A stretch of 64,000 nucleotides of DNA from Gelidibacter gilvus (GTDB lineage: Bacteria > Bacteroidota > Bacteroidia > Flavobacteriales > Flavobacteriaceae), in contig NZ_SDDZ01000004.1 of assembly GCF_004115975.1 (NCBI RefSeq), positions 62,001 through 126,000 on the forward strand, read 5' to 3'. Positions 50,214 through 59,127 of this stretch are shown piece after piece. The translations under genes and the position numbers were made by a program. How positions within the stretch are numbered: position 1 is the stretch's first letter; each line of letters starts with the position of its first letter. The notes beneath the pieces are model-generated. The model saw only the letters and a program-made list of their open reading frames with translations, was not told the DNA's origin and searched no databases.

Positions 50214-53200
50214 TTATTGCTTTTCAATCCATTTGCGTGCATTGACAAAAGCTTCCAACCATGGCGAAATTTCGTCTTTTCTGCCTTCAGGATAATACGG
50301 CCAATTCCATTGGAATGTTGACCGTTCAATATGTGGCATGGTCACTAAATGTCTACCTGTTTTGTCGCACATCATCGCCGTGTTATAGTCAGATCCATTA
50401 GGATTTGCTGGATAGGTGTCATAGCCATATTTGGCCACGATGTTATAATTATCTTCTGTTAATGGTAGTTTAAATTTCCCTTCTCCGTGCGAAATCCAAA
50501 CCCCTAAGGTACTTCCTGCCATACTTGAAAGCATGACAGAATTGTTTTCTTGTATTTTTACTGAGCTAAATCCGCTTTCGTGTTTATGGGATGTATTATA
50601 CGTCAGTTTTCCATGAGTTTCATGCTCAGGATTGACCAAGCCTAATTCCATCCAAAGTTGAGCGCCATTACAAATACCTACGGACAGTGTGTCTTCTCTT
50701 TTAAAGAAATTCTTTAAGGCGAGATTTGCTTTTTCATTATATAGAAAGGCACCGGCCCAGCCTTTTGCAGAACCTAAAACATCTGAGTTTGAAAACCCGC
50801 CAACGGTGCCAATAAATTGAATGTCTTCCAGGGTTTCACGTCCTGAAATCAAATCGGTCATGTGCACGTCTTTCACGTCAAATCCTGCGAGGTACATGGC
50901 GTTTGCCATCTCGCGTTCAGAGTTGGATCCTTTCTCTCTTAAAATGGCTGCTTTTGGGCGTGCGGTGCGGTCAAGTCGCGACTTGATCGTACCTTCCAAT
51001 TTCCCTGTAAAATGTTCTGGGAATTTATAATGTAACGGTTGATGCTTATAGTTGTCAAAGCGATCTTTTGCCAATCCGTTTGCCGTTTGCTTTTGATCGA
51101 GTAGAAAAGAGGTTCTATACCACATATCACGCAATTTCGAAACGGTCATGCTAAATACATCGTTTCCATTGATGATATTTAAGAAATCACCTTCTACAAC
51201 CTTCCCGATCTTGAAAAACTCAATATTTGCATCAGCTAATATTTTTTCTGCGGAAGCGTCTTTAGTTTGAAAAACGATGCCCGCATTTTCAGCAAAAAGT
51301 ATTTTGAAAGAGTCGTCCTCACCGATTTCGGTCAGATCAAATTCAGCCCCTAAATTGTTATCGGCAAAACACATTTCTAATAAAGTAGTGATCAATCCGC
51401 CCGAAGCCACATCATGTCCCGCAACAATTTGACTATCCTTTATTAAATTTTGAATGATGTTGAAAACTGTTTTTACATAGGCTGCATCCTGAACTTTAGG
51501 CGTTTCGTTACCAATTTTACTCAAAACTTGGGCAAACGAACTACCGCCCAATTTAAATCCGTCCTTAGAAAGATTGATATAATAGATGCTTCCTGCATTT
51601 TTCTTTAAAACAGGTTCGACAACTTTGGTAATATCATTACAATTTGCTGCTGCCGAAATAATGACGGTTCCTGGAGAAATCACCTCTTCATTTGGATATT
51701 TTTGTTTCATGGAAAGTGAATCTTTCCCTGTAGGAACATTGATGCCCAAATTGATGGAGAATTCAGAAACTGCTTTTACTGCGGCGTAAAGACGTGCATC
51801 TTCACCTTCATTTTTACAAGGCCACATCCAGTTGGCTGATAGTGAAACACTTTGCAACCCATCTTTTAAAGGTGCCCAAATGATATTTGTGAGCGCTTCA
51901 GTAATGCCATTTCTACTTCCTGCGATAGGATCAATCAAGCCTGAAATAGGGGAGTGGCCGATGGAAGTGGCTACACCTTCTTTTCCTGTATAATCCAAGG
52001 CCATTACGGCCACATTGTTCAATGGTAATTGTAGTGGTCCCACACATTGCTGTTTGGCAACCTTACCGCCCACACAACGGTCTACTTTATTAGTCAGCCA
52101 ATCTTTACAGGCCACGGCCTCCAATTGCAATAACTGGTCTAAATAATCGTAAAATCTATCTTTTTTATAAGTGATTGCGTCGTAATTTCTACTGATGGTT
52201 TTATCCGTCATGATTGTTTTTGGAGAACTTCCAAACATGTCATTAATTTCCAAGTCCATTGGTTTTTTACCTGTGGTTTTGGATTCAAAAGTAAAACGAT
52301 GATTTCCAGTAACGTCTCCCACAGTATACATTGGCGAACGCTCACGATCTGCTATTCTTTGAAGAATTTCCAAATGCTTTTCTGCAATGACCAAGCCCAT
52401 ACGTTCTTGCGATTCATTGCCAATTATTTCTTTTGCCGAAAGCGTCGGATCTCCGACCGGTAATTTATCTAAATCGATAAGGCCACCAGTATCTTCAACC
52501 AATTCACTTAAACAGTTCAAATGGCCTCCAGCACCATGGTCATGAATGGAAACAATAAAGTTTTCTTCACTTTCAACCATGCCACGTACGGCATTAGCGG
52601 CACGTTTTTGCATTTCCGGATTGGAACGTTGTACAGCGTTTAATTCAATACCTGTTGAAAATACGCCAGTATCTGCTGATGATACTGCAGCACCACCCAT
52701 CCCAATACGGTAGTTTTCTCCACCAAGGATGACCACTTTATCACCAATTTTAGGGGTGTCTTTTAATGCTTGATCCGCTTTTCCGTAACCAATACCTCCA
52801 GCTTGCATGATGACTTTATCATAACCGAGTTTGCGTGGAGACTCTGAGCCCGTGGAAACCTCTTGATTTTCGTCATGTTCAAAAGTTAATACCGAACCAC
52901 AGATCAAGGGTTGACCGAATTTGTTTCCAAAGTCTGAGGCGCCATTACTGGCCTTGATTAAAATATCCATTGGTGTTTGATACAACCACGGACGGGCTTC
53001 CATTTTCTGTTCCCAAGGCTTGCCCTGAGCCCCGTCTAACGTGTCCTCCAATCGTGAATAAGCCGTCATATAAACCGCTGTTCCCGCCAATGGCAAAGAC
53101 CCTTTTCCTCCAGCCAATCGATCTCTGATTTCTCCACCAGAACCTGTGGCAGCGCCGTTGAAAGGCTCAACAGTGGTTGGGAAATTATGAGTTTCAGCTT

Positions 53201-53933
53201 TTAATGAAATAACCGACTCATAATCTGTAATTTGATAGAAATCTGGTTTATCCGCTGTTTTTGGTGCAAATTGTTCAACAACAGGCCCTTTTACAAAAGC
53301 GACGTTGTCTTTGTATGCTGAAACAATCGTATTGGGATTTTTATTGGAAGTTTCACGAATCATCTTGAACAGCGAGTGTTCCTTTTCATCTCCATCAATC
53401 ACGAACGTGCCATTAAAGATTTTATGACGGCAATGCTCACTGTTGACCTGTGAAAACCCAAAGACTTCCGAGTCGGTCAGTTTTCTACCTATTTTTTTGG
53501 AAATATCTTCTAAATATTCAATCTCCTCGTCATTCAAAGCCAATCCTTCTTGTTGATTATACCCCGAAATATCATCGATATCGATGATTGGTTCTGGTTG
53601 GATATGAATGGTGAATGACTCTTGGTTGATCCCTTTATATTTTTCAGAAATCATCGGATCAAAGTCTGTGAAATTTTCAGGGACTGCCTGAAATTCTTCA
53701 ATACGAATGATATCAGAAACGCCCATGTTCTGAGTGATCTCAACAGCATTTGTACTCCAAGGAGTAATCATAGCAGCACGAGGACCAACAAAAAAAGCAT
53801 CGAGAGATGCTTGTTCTATTTTAGGTTGGTTGCCAAATAACCACACCAATTTATCGATGGTTTCAGTTGCTAATTCTTTTGTGGCTTGAACAGCAAAGAC
53901 CTTGCTGTTTTGGTTTCCGAAGAAATGAATCAT
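50214..53933 (-). CDS. purL: Phosphoribosylformylglycinamidine synthase, fused form
   Basis: This purine pathway enzyme makes FGAM from FGAR, glutamine and ATP. The synthetase part holds SLKAETHNFPTTVEPFNGAATG and a second AIRS-like half with GHDVASGGLITTLLEM. The C-terminal class I glutamine amidotransferase (about 960-1239) has the nucleophile in GICNGAQLWMELG and the His/Glu region MPHIERSTFQW. The 1239 residues equal the large single-chain PurL. Confidence 0.96.
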   Translation of the reverse strand: MIHFFGNQNSKVFAVQATKELATETIDKLVWLFGNQPKIEQASLDAFFVGPRAAMITPWSTNAVEITQNMGVSDIIRIEEFQAVPENFTDFDPMISEKYKGINQESFTIHIQPEPIIDIDDISGYNQQEGLALNDEEIEYLEDISKKIGRKLTDSEVFGFSQVNSEHCRHKIFNGTFVIDGDEKEHSLFKMIRETSNKNPNTIVSAYKDNVAFVKGPVVEQFAPKTADKPDFYQITDYESVISLKAETHNFPTTVEPFNGAATGSGGEIRDRLAGGKGSLPLAGTAVYMTAYSRLEDTLDGAQGKPWEQKMEARPWLYQTPMDILIKASNGASDFGNKFGQPLICGSVLTFEHDENQEVSTGSESPRKLGYDKVIMQAGGIGYGKADQALKDTPKIGDKVVILGGENYRIGMGGAAVSSADTGVFSTGIELNAVQRSNPEMQKRAANAVRGMVESEENFIVSIHDHGAGGHLNCLSELVEDTGGLIDLDKLPVGDPTLSAKEIIGNESQERMGLVIAEKHLEILQRIADRERSPMYTVGDVTGNHRFTFESKTTGKKPMDLEINDMFGSSPKTIMTDKTISRNYDAITYKKDRFYDYLDQLLQLEAVACKDWLTNKVDRCVGGKVAKQQCVGPLQLPLNNVAVMALDYTGKEGVATSIGHSPISGLIDPIAGSRNGITEALTNIIWAPLKDGLQSVSLSANWMWPCKNEGEDARLYAAVKAVSEFSINLGINVPTGKDSLSMKQKYPNEEVISPGTVIISAAANCNDITKVVEPVLKKNAGSIYYINLSKDGFKLGGSSFAQVLSKIGNETPKVQDAAYVKTVFNIIQNLIKDSQIVAGHDVASGGLITTLLEMCFADNNLGAEFDLTEIGEDDSFKILFAENAGIVFQTKDASAEKILADANIEFFKIGKVVEGDFLNIINGNDVFSMTVSKLRDMWYRTSFLLDQKQTANGLAKDRFDNYKHQPLHYKFPEHFTGKLEGTIKSRLDRTARPKAAILREKGSNSEREMANAMYLAGFDVKDVHMTDLISGRETLEDIQFIGTVGGFSNSDVLGSAKGWAGAFLYNEKANLALKNFFKREDTLSVGICNGAQLWMELGLVNPEHETHGKLTYNTSHKHESGFSSVKIQENNSVMLSSMAGSTLGVWISHGEGKFKLPLTEDNYNIVAKYGYDTYPANPNGSDYNTAMMCDKTGRHLVTMPHIERSTFQWNWPYYPEGRKDEISPWLEAFVNARKWIEKQ

Positions 53934-54042
53934 TATGTCTTAGTTTATGCCTGACTTTTTGGTCAGACAGTTTGTATTTTCAAAGTGCAAAATTAGTCTT
54001 TTTTAAGGATATTATTTCAAAATCAGATATAAATAAAAGCGA

Positions 54043-54071
54043 CTTTTACTTCGCTCTGTCGAAGTGAAAAG
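54043..54071. other. Hairpin in the purL-rsmB intergenic region
   Basis: CTTTTACTTCG (54043-54053 region) pairs with CGAAGTGAAAAG (54060-54071) with one bulge. No T run follows on the strand of either gene's exit. Nothing else recognisable lies in this 277-nt gap. Confidence 0.4.
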
Positions 54072-54210
54072 CTGGTTAAACTACTTTTTGTAATCTTGAA
54101 TGACTATTGAAATCCAACGTTTCGTTTAAAACATATTCTTAAACTCAATGAACAGAGAATCCTAGCACTATTGTCGGGACTTGTCCAATGTTCTTACACT
54201 AAATTTTAAT

Positions 54211-55422
54211 TTATTTTTTCTGCAGAAGTGCCATATAAAAACCATCAAAACCAGAAGTATGTGCAAGTAATTTTTCGTCTTTTACAAATGTATAATCCTG
54301 GCCACTTTCTGAAGCTAAAAAGGTTTTCACTTGATCTTGGTTCTCTGACGGCAATATTGAACATGTCGCATAAACCATTTGTCCTCCAGATTTAACAATT
54401 TTAGAGTATTGTTGCAAGATCTCCTGTTGGGTTACCTTTATTTTCTCGATGAATTCAGGTTGCAGTTTCCATTTGGCATCCGGATTTCTTCTCAGTACTC
54501 CCAGTCCAGAACAAGGTGCATCAATCAATACACGATCGGCTTTGTCATGAAGTTTTTTAATGACTTTAGTCGAATCTATAGCTCTTGTCTCTACATTAAA
54601 AACTCCGTTGCGTTTGGCACGTCTTTTAAGTTCGTTGAGTTTATTTTCATAAATATCCAACGCAATCACTTGACCTTTGTTTTCCATCAAAGCAGCAATG
54701 TGCAATGCTTTTCCGCCAGCACCCGCACAGGCATCAACCACGCGCATTCCAGGTTCGACGTTTAAAAACTCCGCAACCAATTGTGATGAGGCATCCTGAA
54801 CTTCAAAATGGCCGTCTTTAAATGCTTCCGTTTGAAAAACGTTGGCGCGCTCTTTTAATTTTAAAGCATGGGGATAGTTTGGGATAAAGTCCGTTTCAAT
54901 GTCCAAATCGAATAATACTGCCTGTAACTTTTCTTTGGTTGTTTTTAAGGTATTGACTCTTAAAATCACATCCGCTTGTTCGTTTAATGCGCTAATTTCT
55001 TTGGTCCACACGTCGTTGCCCAATTCTTTTTCGCCCAATTCATCCATCCAATCAGGAATGGATTCCTTGAATTTTCTTGTTTTTGAAAGTTCGTCAAAAC
55101 GTCCTTTTATTTTTCGGGTAGGTGTGTTTTCAAAATAAGACCAATCCGGAAGTTTGATCCCTTTTAAAGTTGCCCAAACGGCAAACATTCTCCAAATATT
55201 ATCTCTGTCAAAAGGTTCCTTAACTTCAGCAATTTCAGCATATAAACGTTTCCATCTTACAATATCATAAGTGGTTTCTGCAACAAAAGCACGATCACGG
55301 GCACCCCAGCGTTTATCGCGTTTTAAAAGTTGTTGGATGACTTTGTCAGCATATTGACCCTCGTTAAATATCAGCATCAATCCATCAATAACTGCAAAAC
55401 ATATATTTCTGTGTAATCTCAT
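54211..55422 (-). CDS. RsmB-like 16S rRNA m5C methyltransferase
   Basis: An N-terminal NusB-like helical region (MRLHRNICFAVIDGL, RDKRWGARDRAFVAETTY) precedes an SAM methyltransferase. Motifs are RVVDACAGAGGKALHIAALM, DAPCSGLGVLRRNPDAKW with the release Cys, and YATCSILPSENQDQV with the catalytic Cys. The protein modifies a cytosine in RNA, most likely 16S rRNA; the exact position is not deducible. Confidence 0.9.
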   Translation of the reverse strand: MRLHRNICFAVIDGLMLIFNEGQYADKVIQQLLKRDKRWGARDRAFVAETTYDIVRWKRLYAEIAEVKEPFDRDNIWRMFAVWATLKGIKLPDWSYFENTPTRKIKGRFDELSKTRKFKESIPDWMDELGEKELGNDVWTKEISALNEQADVILRVNTLKTTKEKLQAVLFDLDIETDFIPNYPHALKLKERANVFQTEAFKDGHFEVQDASSQLVAEFLNVEPGMRVVDACAGAGGKALHIAALMENKGQVIALDIYENKLNELKRRAKRNGVFNVETRAIDSTKVIKKLHDKADRVLIDAPCSGLGVLRRNPDAKWKLQPEFIEKIKVTQQEILQQYSKIVKSGGQMVYATCSILPSENQDQVKTFLASESGQDYTFVKDEKLLAHTSGFDGFYMALLQKK

Positions 55423-55577
55423 TTCTTAATTTATTAATTGTTTGTCGTTAAGTTGCACGACTGCAAGCTTTATTATAAAAATTGCGACTGCAAAGTTACG
55501 TTAAAATGCCACGAATGCATGACTATTTTATTTTTTTTGATTCTAATATCAAGTATCTTTCCAGAAAAAATGTGACC

Positions 55578-56624
55578 ATGCGAATTTTGACCTGTCTATT
55601 TCTGTTTATTGTCATTCTATCTTGTAAACAAAAAGAAGAACCTATTATACCTGAAATCTCCACAGTTGAGATTGAAGAGATTTTTAACAACAGCACTTTA
55701 AGTATCAGGGCAATTGATGTCGCTTCTGATAAAAGCTTAGCTTTTGCTGCTAACAACGGCGTTTTTGGTCTTTATAATCCTCAAACTGGAGAATGGGCCA
55801 CCGCAACCCAAAATTATGACACTTTAAATTTGCAGTTTAGGGCAGTGGCAAGAACCGCCAATGATTTTTTTATGCTGAGTGTAGAAAATCCTGCCTTATT
55901 ATTTAAGACAGGTGAAAACGGTGAAATGGAAGTGGTTTATAAAGAGGAGCATGACAAGGTGTTTTATGATGCGTTAAGTTTTTGGAATTCTCAAGAAGGG
56001 ATTGCAATTGGCGATCCAACCGATGATTGCATGAGTATTATCATTACACGAGACGGTGGCAAAACCTGGAATAAGCTTCCCTGCGATAACTTACCAAAAA
56101 GCATAGAAGGCGAAGCTGCTTTTGCAGCGAGCAACACCAATATTGCGATTATAGGCAACAACACGTGGGTAGCGACTGGTGGAAAAACGAGCAGAATATT
56201 ATTTTCTGGCGATAAAGGCAAGTCATGGGAAGTTTTTGAAACGCCAATGATTAATGGTGAACCTACCACAGGTATTTATTCCGTGGATTTTTATGACGAG
56301 AAAAACGGATTTGCCATTGGTGGCGATTATACAAAACCTGAAGAAACGAAAGCCAATAAGATGAGAACTTCAGATGGCGGAAAAACTTGGCAATTGGTGG
56401 GAGATAATCTAGAGCCTGGCTATAGAAGTTGTGTGCAATATGTTCCAAATAGCGACGGAAAAGCACTTGTAGCCATCGGTTTTAAAGGAATTGACTACTC
56501 TTCTGATTCTGGCAGCACTTGGAAGCATTTGAGCGATGAAGGTTTTTATACCATCCGATTTTTAAATGATAGTGTGGCTTACGCTGCGGGACAGGGGAGA
56601 ATAGCGCGTTTGAAATTTCAATAA
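55578..56624 (+). CDS. Exported BNR/Ycf48-like beta-propeller lipoprotein
   Basis: The start at 55578 gives the lipoprotein signal MRILTCLFLFIVILSCK; the longer frame from 55482 adds 32 residues without signal features. Repeated SxDxGxTW-type blades (ITRDGGKTWNKL, FSGDKGKSWEVF, RTSDGGKTWQLV, YSSDSGSTWKHL) form a sialidase-like or Ycf48-like propeller. No sialidase catalytic residues are evident, so binding or assembly is likelier than hydrolysis. Confidence 0.82.
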   Translation: MRILTCLFLFIVILSCKQKEEPIIPEISTVEIEEIFNNSTLSIRAIDVASDKSLAFAANNGVFGLYNPQTGEWATATQNYDTLNLQFRAVARTANDFFMLSVENPALLFKTGENGEMEVVYKEEHDKVFYDALSFWNSQEGIAIGDPTDDCMSIIITRDGGKTWNKLPCDNLPKSIEGEAAFAASNTNIAIIGNNTWVATGGKTSRILFSGDKGKSWEVFETPMINGEPTTGIYSVDFYDEKNGFAIGGDYTKPEETKANKMRTSDGGKTWQLVGDNLEPGYRSCVQYVPNSDGKALVAIGFKGIDYSSDSGSTWKHLSDEGFYTIRFLNDSVAYAAGQGRIARLKFQ

Positions 56625-56650
56625 AAATAAAATAAATTCCAAAAAAATAA

Positions 56651-56697
56651 AAATCCCAAATTCCAAGACTATTCAATTGGAATTTGGGATTTTTTTA
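56651..56697. terminator. Bidirectional terminator
   Basis: AAATCCCAAATTCC (from 56651) pairs with GGAATTTGGGATTT (from 56679), followed by a T run. It serves both convergent genes. Confidence 0.88.
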
Positions 56698-56711
56698 TTG
56701 GAATTTAAACT

Positions 56712-57161
56712 TTATGGTTTCTCTTGCTTATCACCATGACGCTTCCTGTACTCATGTAGCATCTTTCGGTTGAATTCATCTTCAGCTGTTTTCAATTGAA
56801 GAATTTTCTTCGCAGGTAACACATTTTGTTTCAAGAGATTTTCGATAAAATCGATACGTAAATTCTCTCTATTTCTTTCAAATTTTATAAGATCATTGAG
56901 CATAACTCTGGCTTGAGCCTCGGTAATATCTTCTGAAATTTGGTTGCGTTTTTCATAGCCAAGTTTACGTTGCGTATCTTTTTCGGTTTCATAGGCATTG
57001 TAAATCGGCCAAAATTTTTGGGCTTCTGTTTGGGTCAAGGCCAAGCGCTCAGTAATAAAAGCGACTTTAAGCGACTTTATTTTTTCCCTTTTATCTGAGT
57101 CTTGTGAGAATGTTGACCAGGAGGTCAATATCACAAATAAAATAATTGTTATTTTTTTCAT
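56712..57161 (-). CDS. Periplasmic helical protein of the ECF sigma group
   Basis: A Sec signal (STFSQ) is followed by about 125 helical, charged residues: ITERLALTQTEAQKFWPIYNAYE and ARVMLNDLIKFERNRENLRIDF. The motif LALTQTEAQKFWPIYN recalls Spy/CpxP-type sensors found in Bacteroidota sigma operons. It overlaps the preceding gene by 4 nt. It probably senses envelope conditions. Confidence 0.75.
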   Translation of the reverse strand: MKKITIILFVILTSWSTFSQDSDKREKIKSLKVAFITERLALTQTEAQKFWPIYNAYETEKDTQRKLGYEKRNQISEDITEAQARVMLNDLIKFERNRENLRIDFIENLLKQNVLPAKKILQLKTAEDEFNRKMLHEYRKRHGDKQEKP

Positions 57162-57682
57162 TTTCCAAATATTAAATCTTCGATGGAAGTATTATTAAGA
57201 AGGTAGTTTTCTAAGGACTCCTCGGTAAGCGTGGTAGATACGAAATTATCCAAGACCAGATCGTCTTCATCTAAAAGAGAGGCAATATCATAGATGTTGA
57301 GGTTTTCATCATTCAAATACTCTTCTATGGAAGCCGTTTCAACTTGATTGATGGATAATGGAGCATCTGATTTTAAAACTATGGTGAACATCAGTATCAA
57401 AGCGGCAGCAACTCCGGAAATGACGCCAGCGTTTCGCCAGAATCTCATCGGAATGACTTTTACAGTGTCTTTTGGTTCCTCTTCATTTTTAAGACGTGCT
57501 TGTAATTTAGTATCAAAATTTTCAAAATAGTTTTCTGGTACTTTGAAACCAGTTCCTTCTATGGAAGCCATGTCTTTTTGAACCGCCAGTTTTTCGAACA
57601 AGCGTTGATCAAAAGAATCAAAATAAGCGTCAGGGGTTTTGAACCCTGTTTCCTTAATATTATGTAACTGACTTTTTTTCAT
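57158..57682 (-). CDS. Probable anti-sigma-like membrane protein
   Basis: A single membrane helix (about residues 85-103, AGVISGVAAALILMFTIVL) separates a cytoplasmic N-terminal half from a short acidic periplasmic tail. The N-terminal half has two similar segments, ETGFKTPDAYFDSFDQRL and GTGFKVPENYFENFDTKL. It lies between the ECF sigma gene and the periplasmic sensor-like gene, the usual place of an anti-sigma factor, but the known anti-sigma domains are not obvious. Confidence 0.7.
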   Translation of the reverse strand: MKKSQLHNIKETGFKTPDAYFDSFDQRLFEKLAVQKDMASIEGTGFKVPENYFENFDTKLQARLKNEEEPKDTVKVIPMRFWRNAGVISGVAAALILMFTIVLKSDAPLSINQVETASIEEYLNDENLNIYDIASLLDEDDLVLDNFVSTTLTEESLENYLLNNTSIEDLIFGK

Positions 57683-57715
57683 GCTATTACTATGACTTTT
57701 AATTTTGCAAAAGGT

Positions 57716-58258
57716 TTAATCACTTGTTAAATAAGCCTCTATTTTTTTTGCGGCAATGTGATAGGACGCTTTTAATGCCCCTTCGCTGGTCTCCAATATC
57801 TCTGACATATCAGAGTATTTCAAATCGTCAAAATACCGCATATTGAATACCATTTTTTGTTTTTGCGGTAATGTGGCGATGGCTTTTTGTAATTTCAATT
57901 GGATTTCATCACCTTCAAAATAAACATCTGCCTCAAGGTTATCAATGGTATAATCTTGCAACTCTTGGCTATCAATGCTCTTTAATTTTGAATTACGTTT
58001 TAGATGTGTAAAGGCTTCGTTGGTTGCAATGCGGTATATCCAGGAGAATAATTTGCTCTCGCCCTTAAAACTATGGATGTTTTTATAGACTTTGATAAAG
58101 GTGTTTTGCAAGACGTCATCTGTATCATCATGGCTCACAACTATCTTCCGAATATGCCAATACAACCTTTCTTTATACAGCGTAAGCAATTCCTTAAAAG
58201 CGGAATCTTTGGTTGCTTGAGATGTTAATCTTAAAATGAGTTCCTCTTCTTTGTGCAC
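57716..58258 (-). CDS. ECF-type RNA polymerase sigma factor
   Basis: The 180-residue protein has sigma region 2 (DDVLQNTFIKVYKNIHSFKGESKLFSWIYRIATNEAFTHL) and region 4 (LPQKQKMVFNMRYFDDLKYSDMSEILETSEGALKASYHIAAKKIEAYL). It is the first gene of a three-gene group with an anti-sigma-like membrane protein and a periplasmic protein, so it probably responds to an envelope signal. Confidence 0.92.
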   Translation of the reverse strand: MHKEEELILRLTSQATKDSAFKELLTLYKERLYWHIRKIVVSHDDTDDVLQNTFIKVYKNIHSFKGESKLFSWIYRIATNEAFTHLKRNSKLKSIDSQELQDYTIDNLEADVYFEGDEIQLKLQKAIATLPQKQKMVFNMRYFDDLKYSDMSEILETSEGALKASYHIAAKKIEAYLTSD

Positions 58259-58443
58259 AAAAGCGTTTTTTAATAAGACAATTGAAGGTATGAAAAGTTT
58301 AACGCAATAAGTAAAAAATATTATTAAAATATTTTTATTGATTATCAGAGCATTAGATGCTTGATATTCGGTTAAGAGTAGAAATTGCCGATGAATTGCA
58401 TTTTTTTCTTGTTTGGTATTAATAAAAGTAATATGTTTACACC

Positions 58444-58528
58444 TACCTAACCTACTATATCGTCAGTGTCTCCCTAAGCACTGACAATAAAATGAAAAGG
58501 ATGCGCATTGGTAGTGGCATCCTTTTCT
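58444..58528 (+). ncRNA. Candidate small RNA with terminator
   Basis: A possible promoter (TTG at 58409-58411, 20 nt, TATGTTTA at 58432-58439) leads into a non-coding stretch. A stem follows, GTCAGTG (58462-58468) with CACTGAC (58479-58485). A terminator-like stem comes next, AAAAGGATGC (58495-58504) with GCATCCTTTT (58517-58526). No open reading frame fits. It lies upstream of and divergent from the sigma gene; it could also be leader or terminator remnants. Confidence 0.35.
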
Positions 58529-58554
58529 TATTAATGAAACTCTGTTTTAAAACG

Positions 58555-59120
58555 AACGAAGTGAGATTTTAAAACAGCTAGTTGAATTAATCCCGCTTTT
58601 TAGCGGGATCTTGCACTCTATCTTAATCTGATCTTCCAGAACATAATTGAATTTAATAACGAAGTGAGATTTTAAGACAGCTAGTTGAACTAATCCCGCT
58701 TTTTAGCGGGATCTTTCACTCTAGCTTAATCTGATCTTTCAGAACATAATTCAATTTAGTAACGAAGTGAGATTTTAAAACAGCTAGTTGAATTAATCCC
58801 GCTTTTTAGCGGGATCTTGCATTCTAGCATAATCTGACTTTCAGAACATAATTGAATTTAGTAACGAAATAATATTTTAAAACAGCTAGTTGAATTAATC
58901 CCGCTTTTTAGCGGGATCTTTCACTCTAGCTTAATCTGATCTTTCAGAACATAATTGAATTTATTAACGAAGTGAGATTGTAAAGCAGCTAGTTGAACTA
59001 TTCCCGCTTTTTAGCGGGATCTTTCATTCTAGCTTCATCTGACTTTCAGAACAAAATTGAATTTATTAACGAAGTGAGATTTTAAAACAGCTAGTTGAAC
59101 TAATCTCGGATTTAATCTTA
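58555..59120. repeat. Tandem array of 103-bp hairpin units
   Basis: Units starting at 58555, 58658, 58761, 58863, 58966 and 59068 are 102-103 bp long and differ by a few substitutions; the last is truncated. Each of the first five contains a perfect hairpin TCCCGCT-TTTT-AGCGGGA, preceded by AGCTAGTTGAA and followed by a variable TTTCACTCTAGCTTAATCTG stretch. The sixth has lost the hairpin (ends AATCTCGGATT). Units lack T runs after the hairpin, have no frame, and fill most of the 869-nt gap with the candidate RNA. The first unit has an extra stem, CTGTTTTAAAA (58542-58552) with TTTTAAAACAG (58567-58577). Confidence 0.92.
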
Positions 59121-59127
59121 TCATCAT

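Noticed and set aside
58591-59008. Each array hairpin as a rho-independent terminator
   Set aside because: No T run follows the stem on either strand.
58555-59120. CRISPR-like array
   Set aside because: The period is 103 bp and the whole unit is conserved, with no unique spacers and no cas genes nearby.
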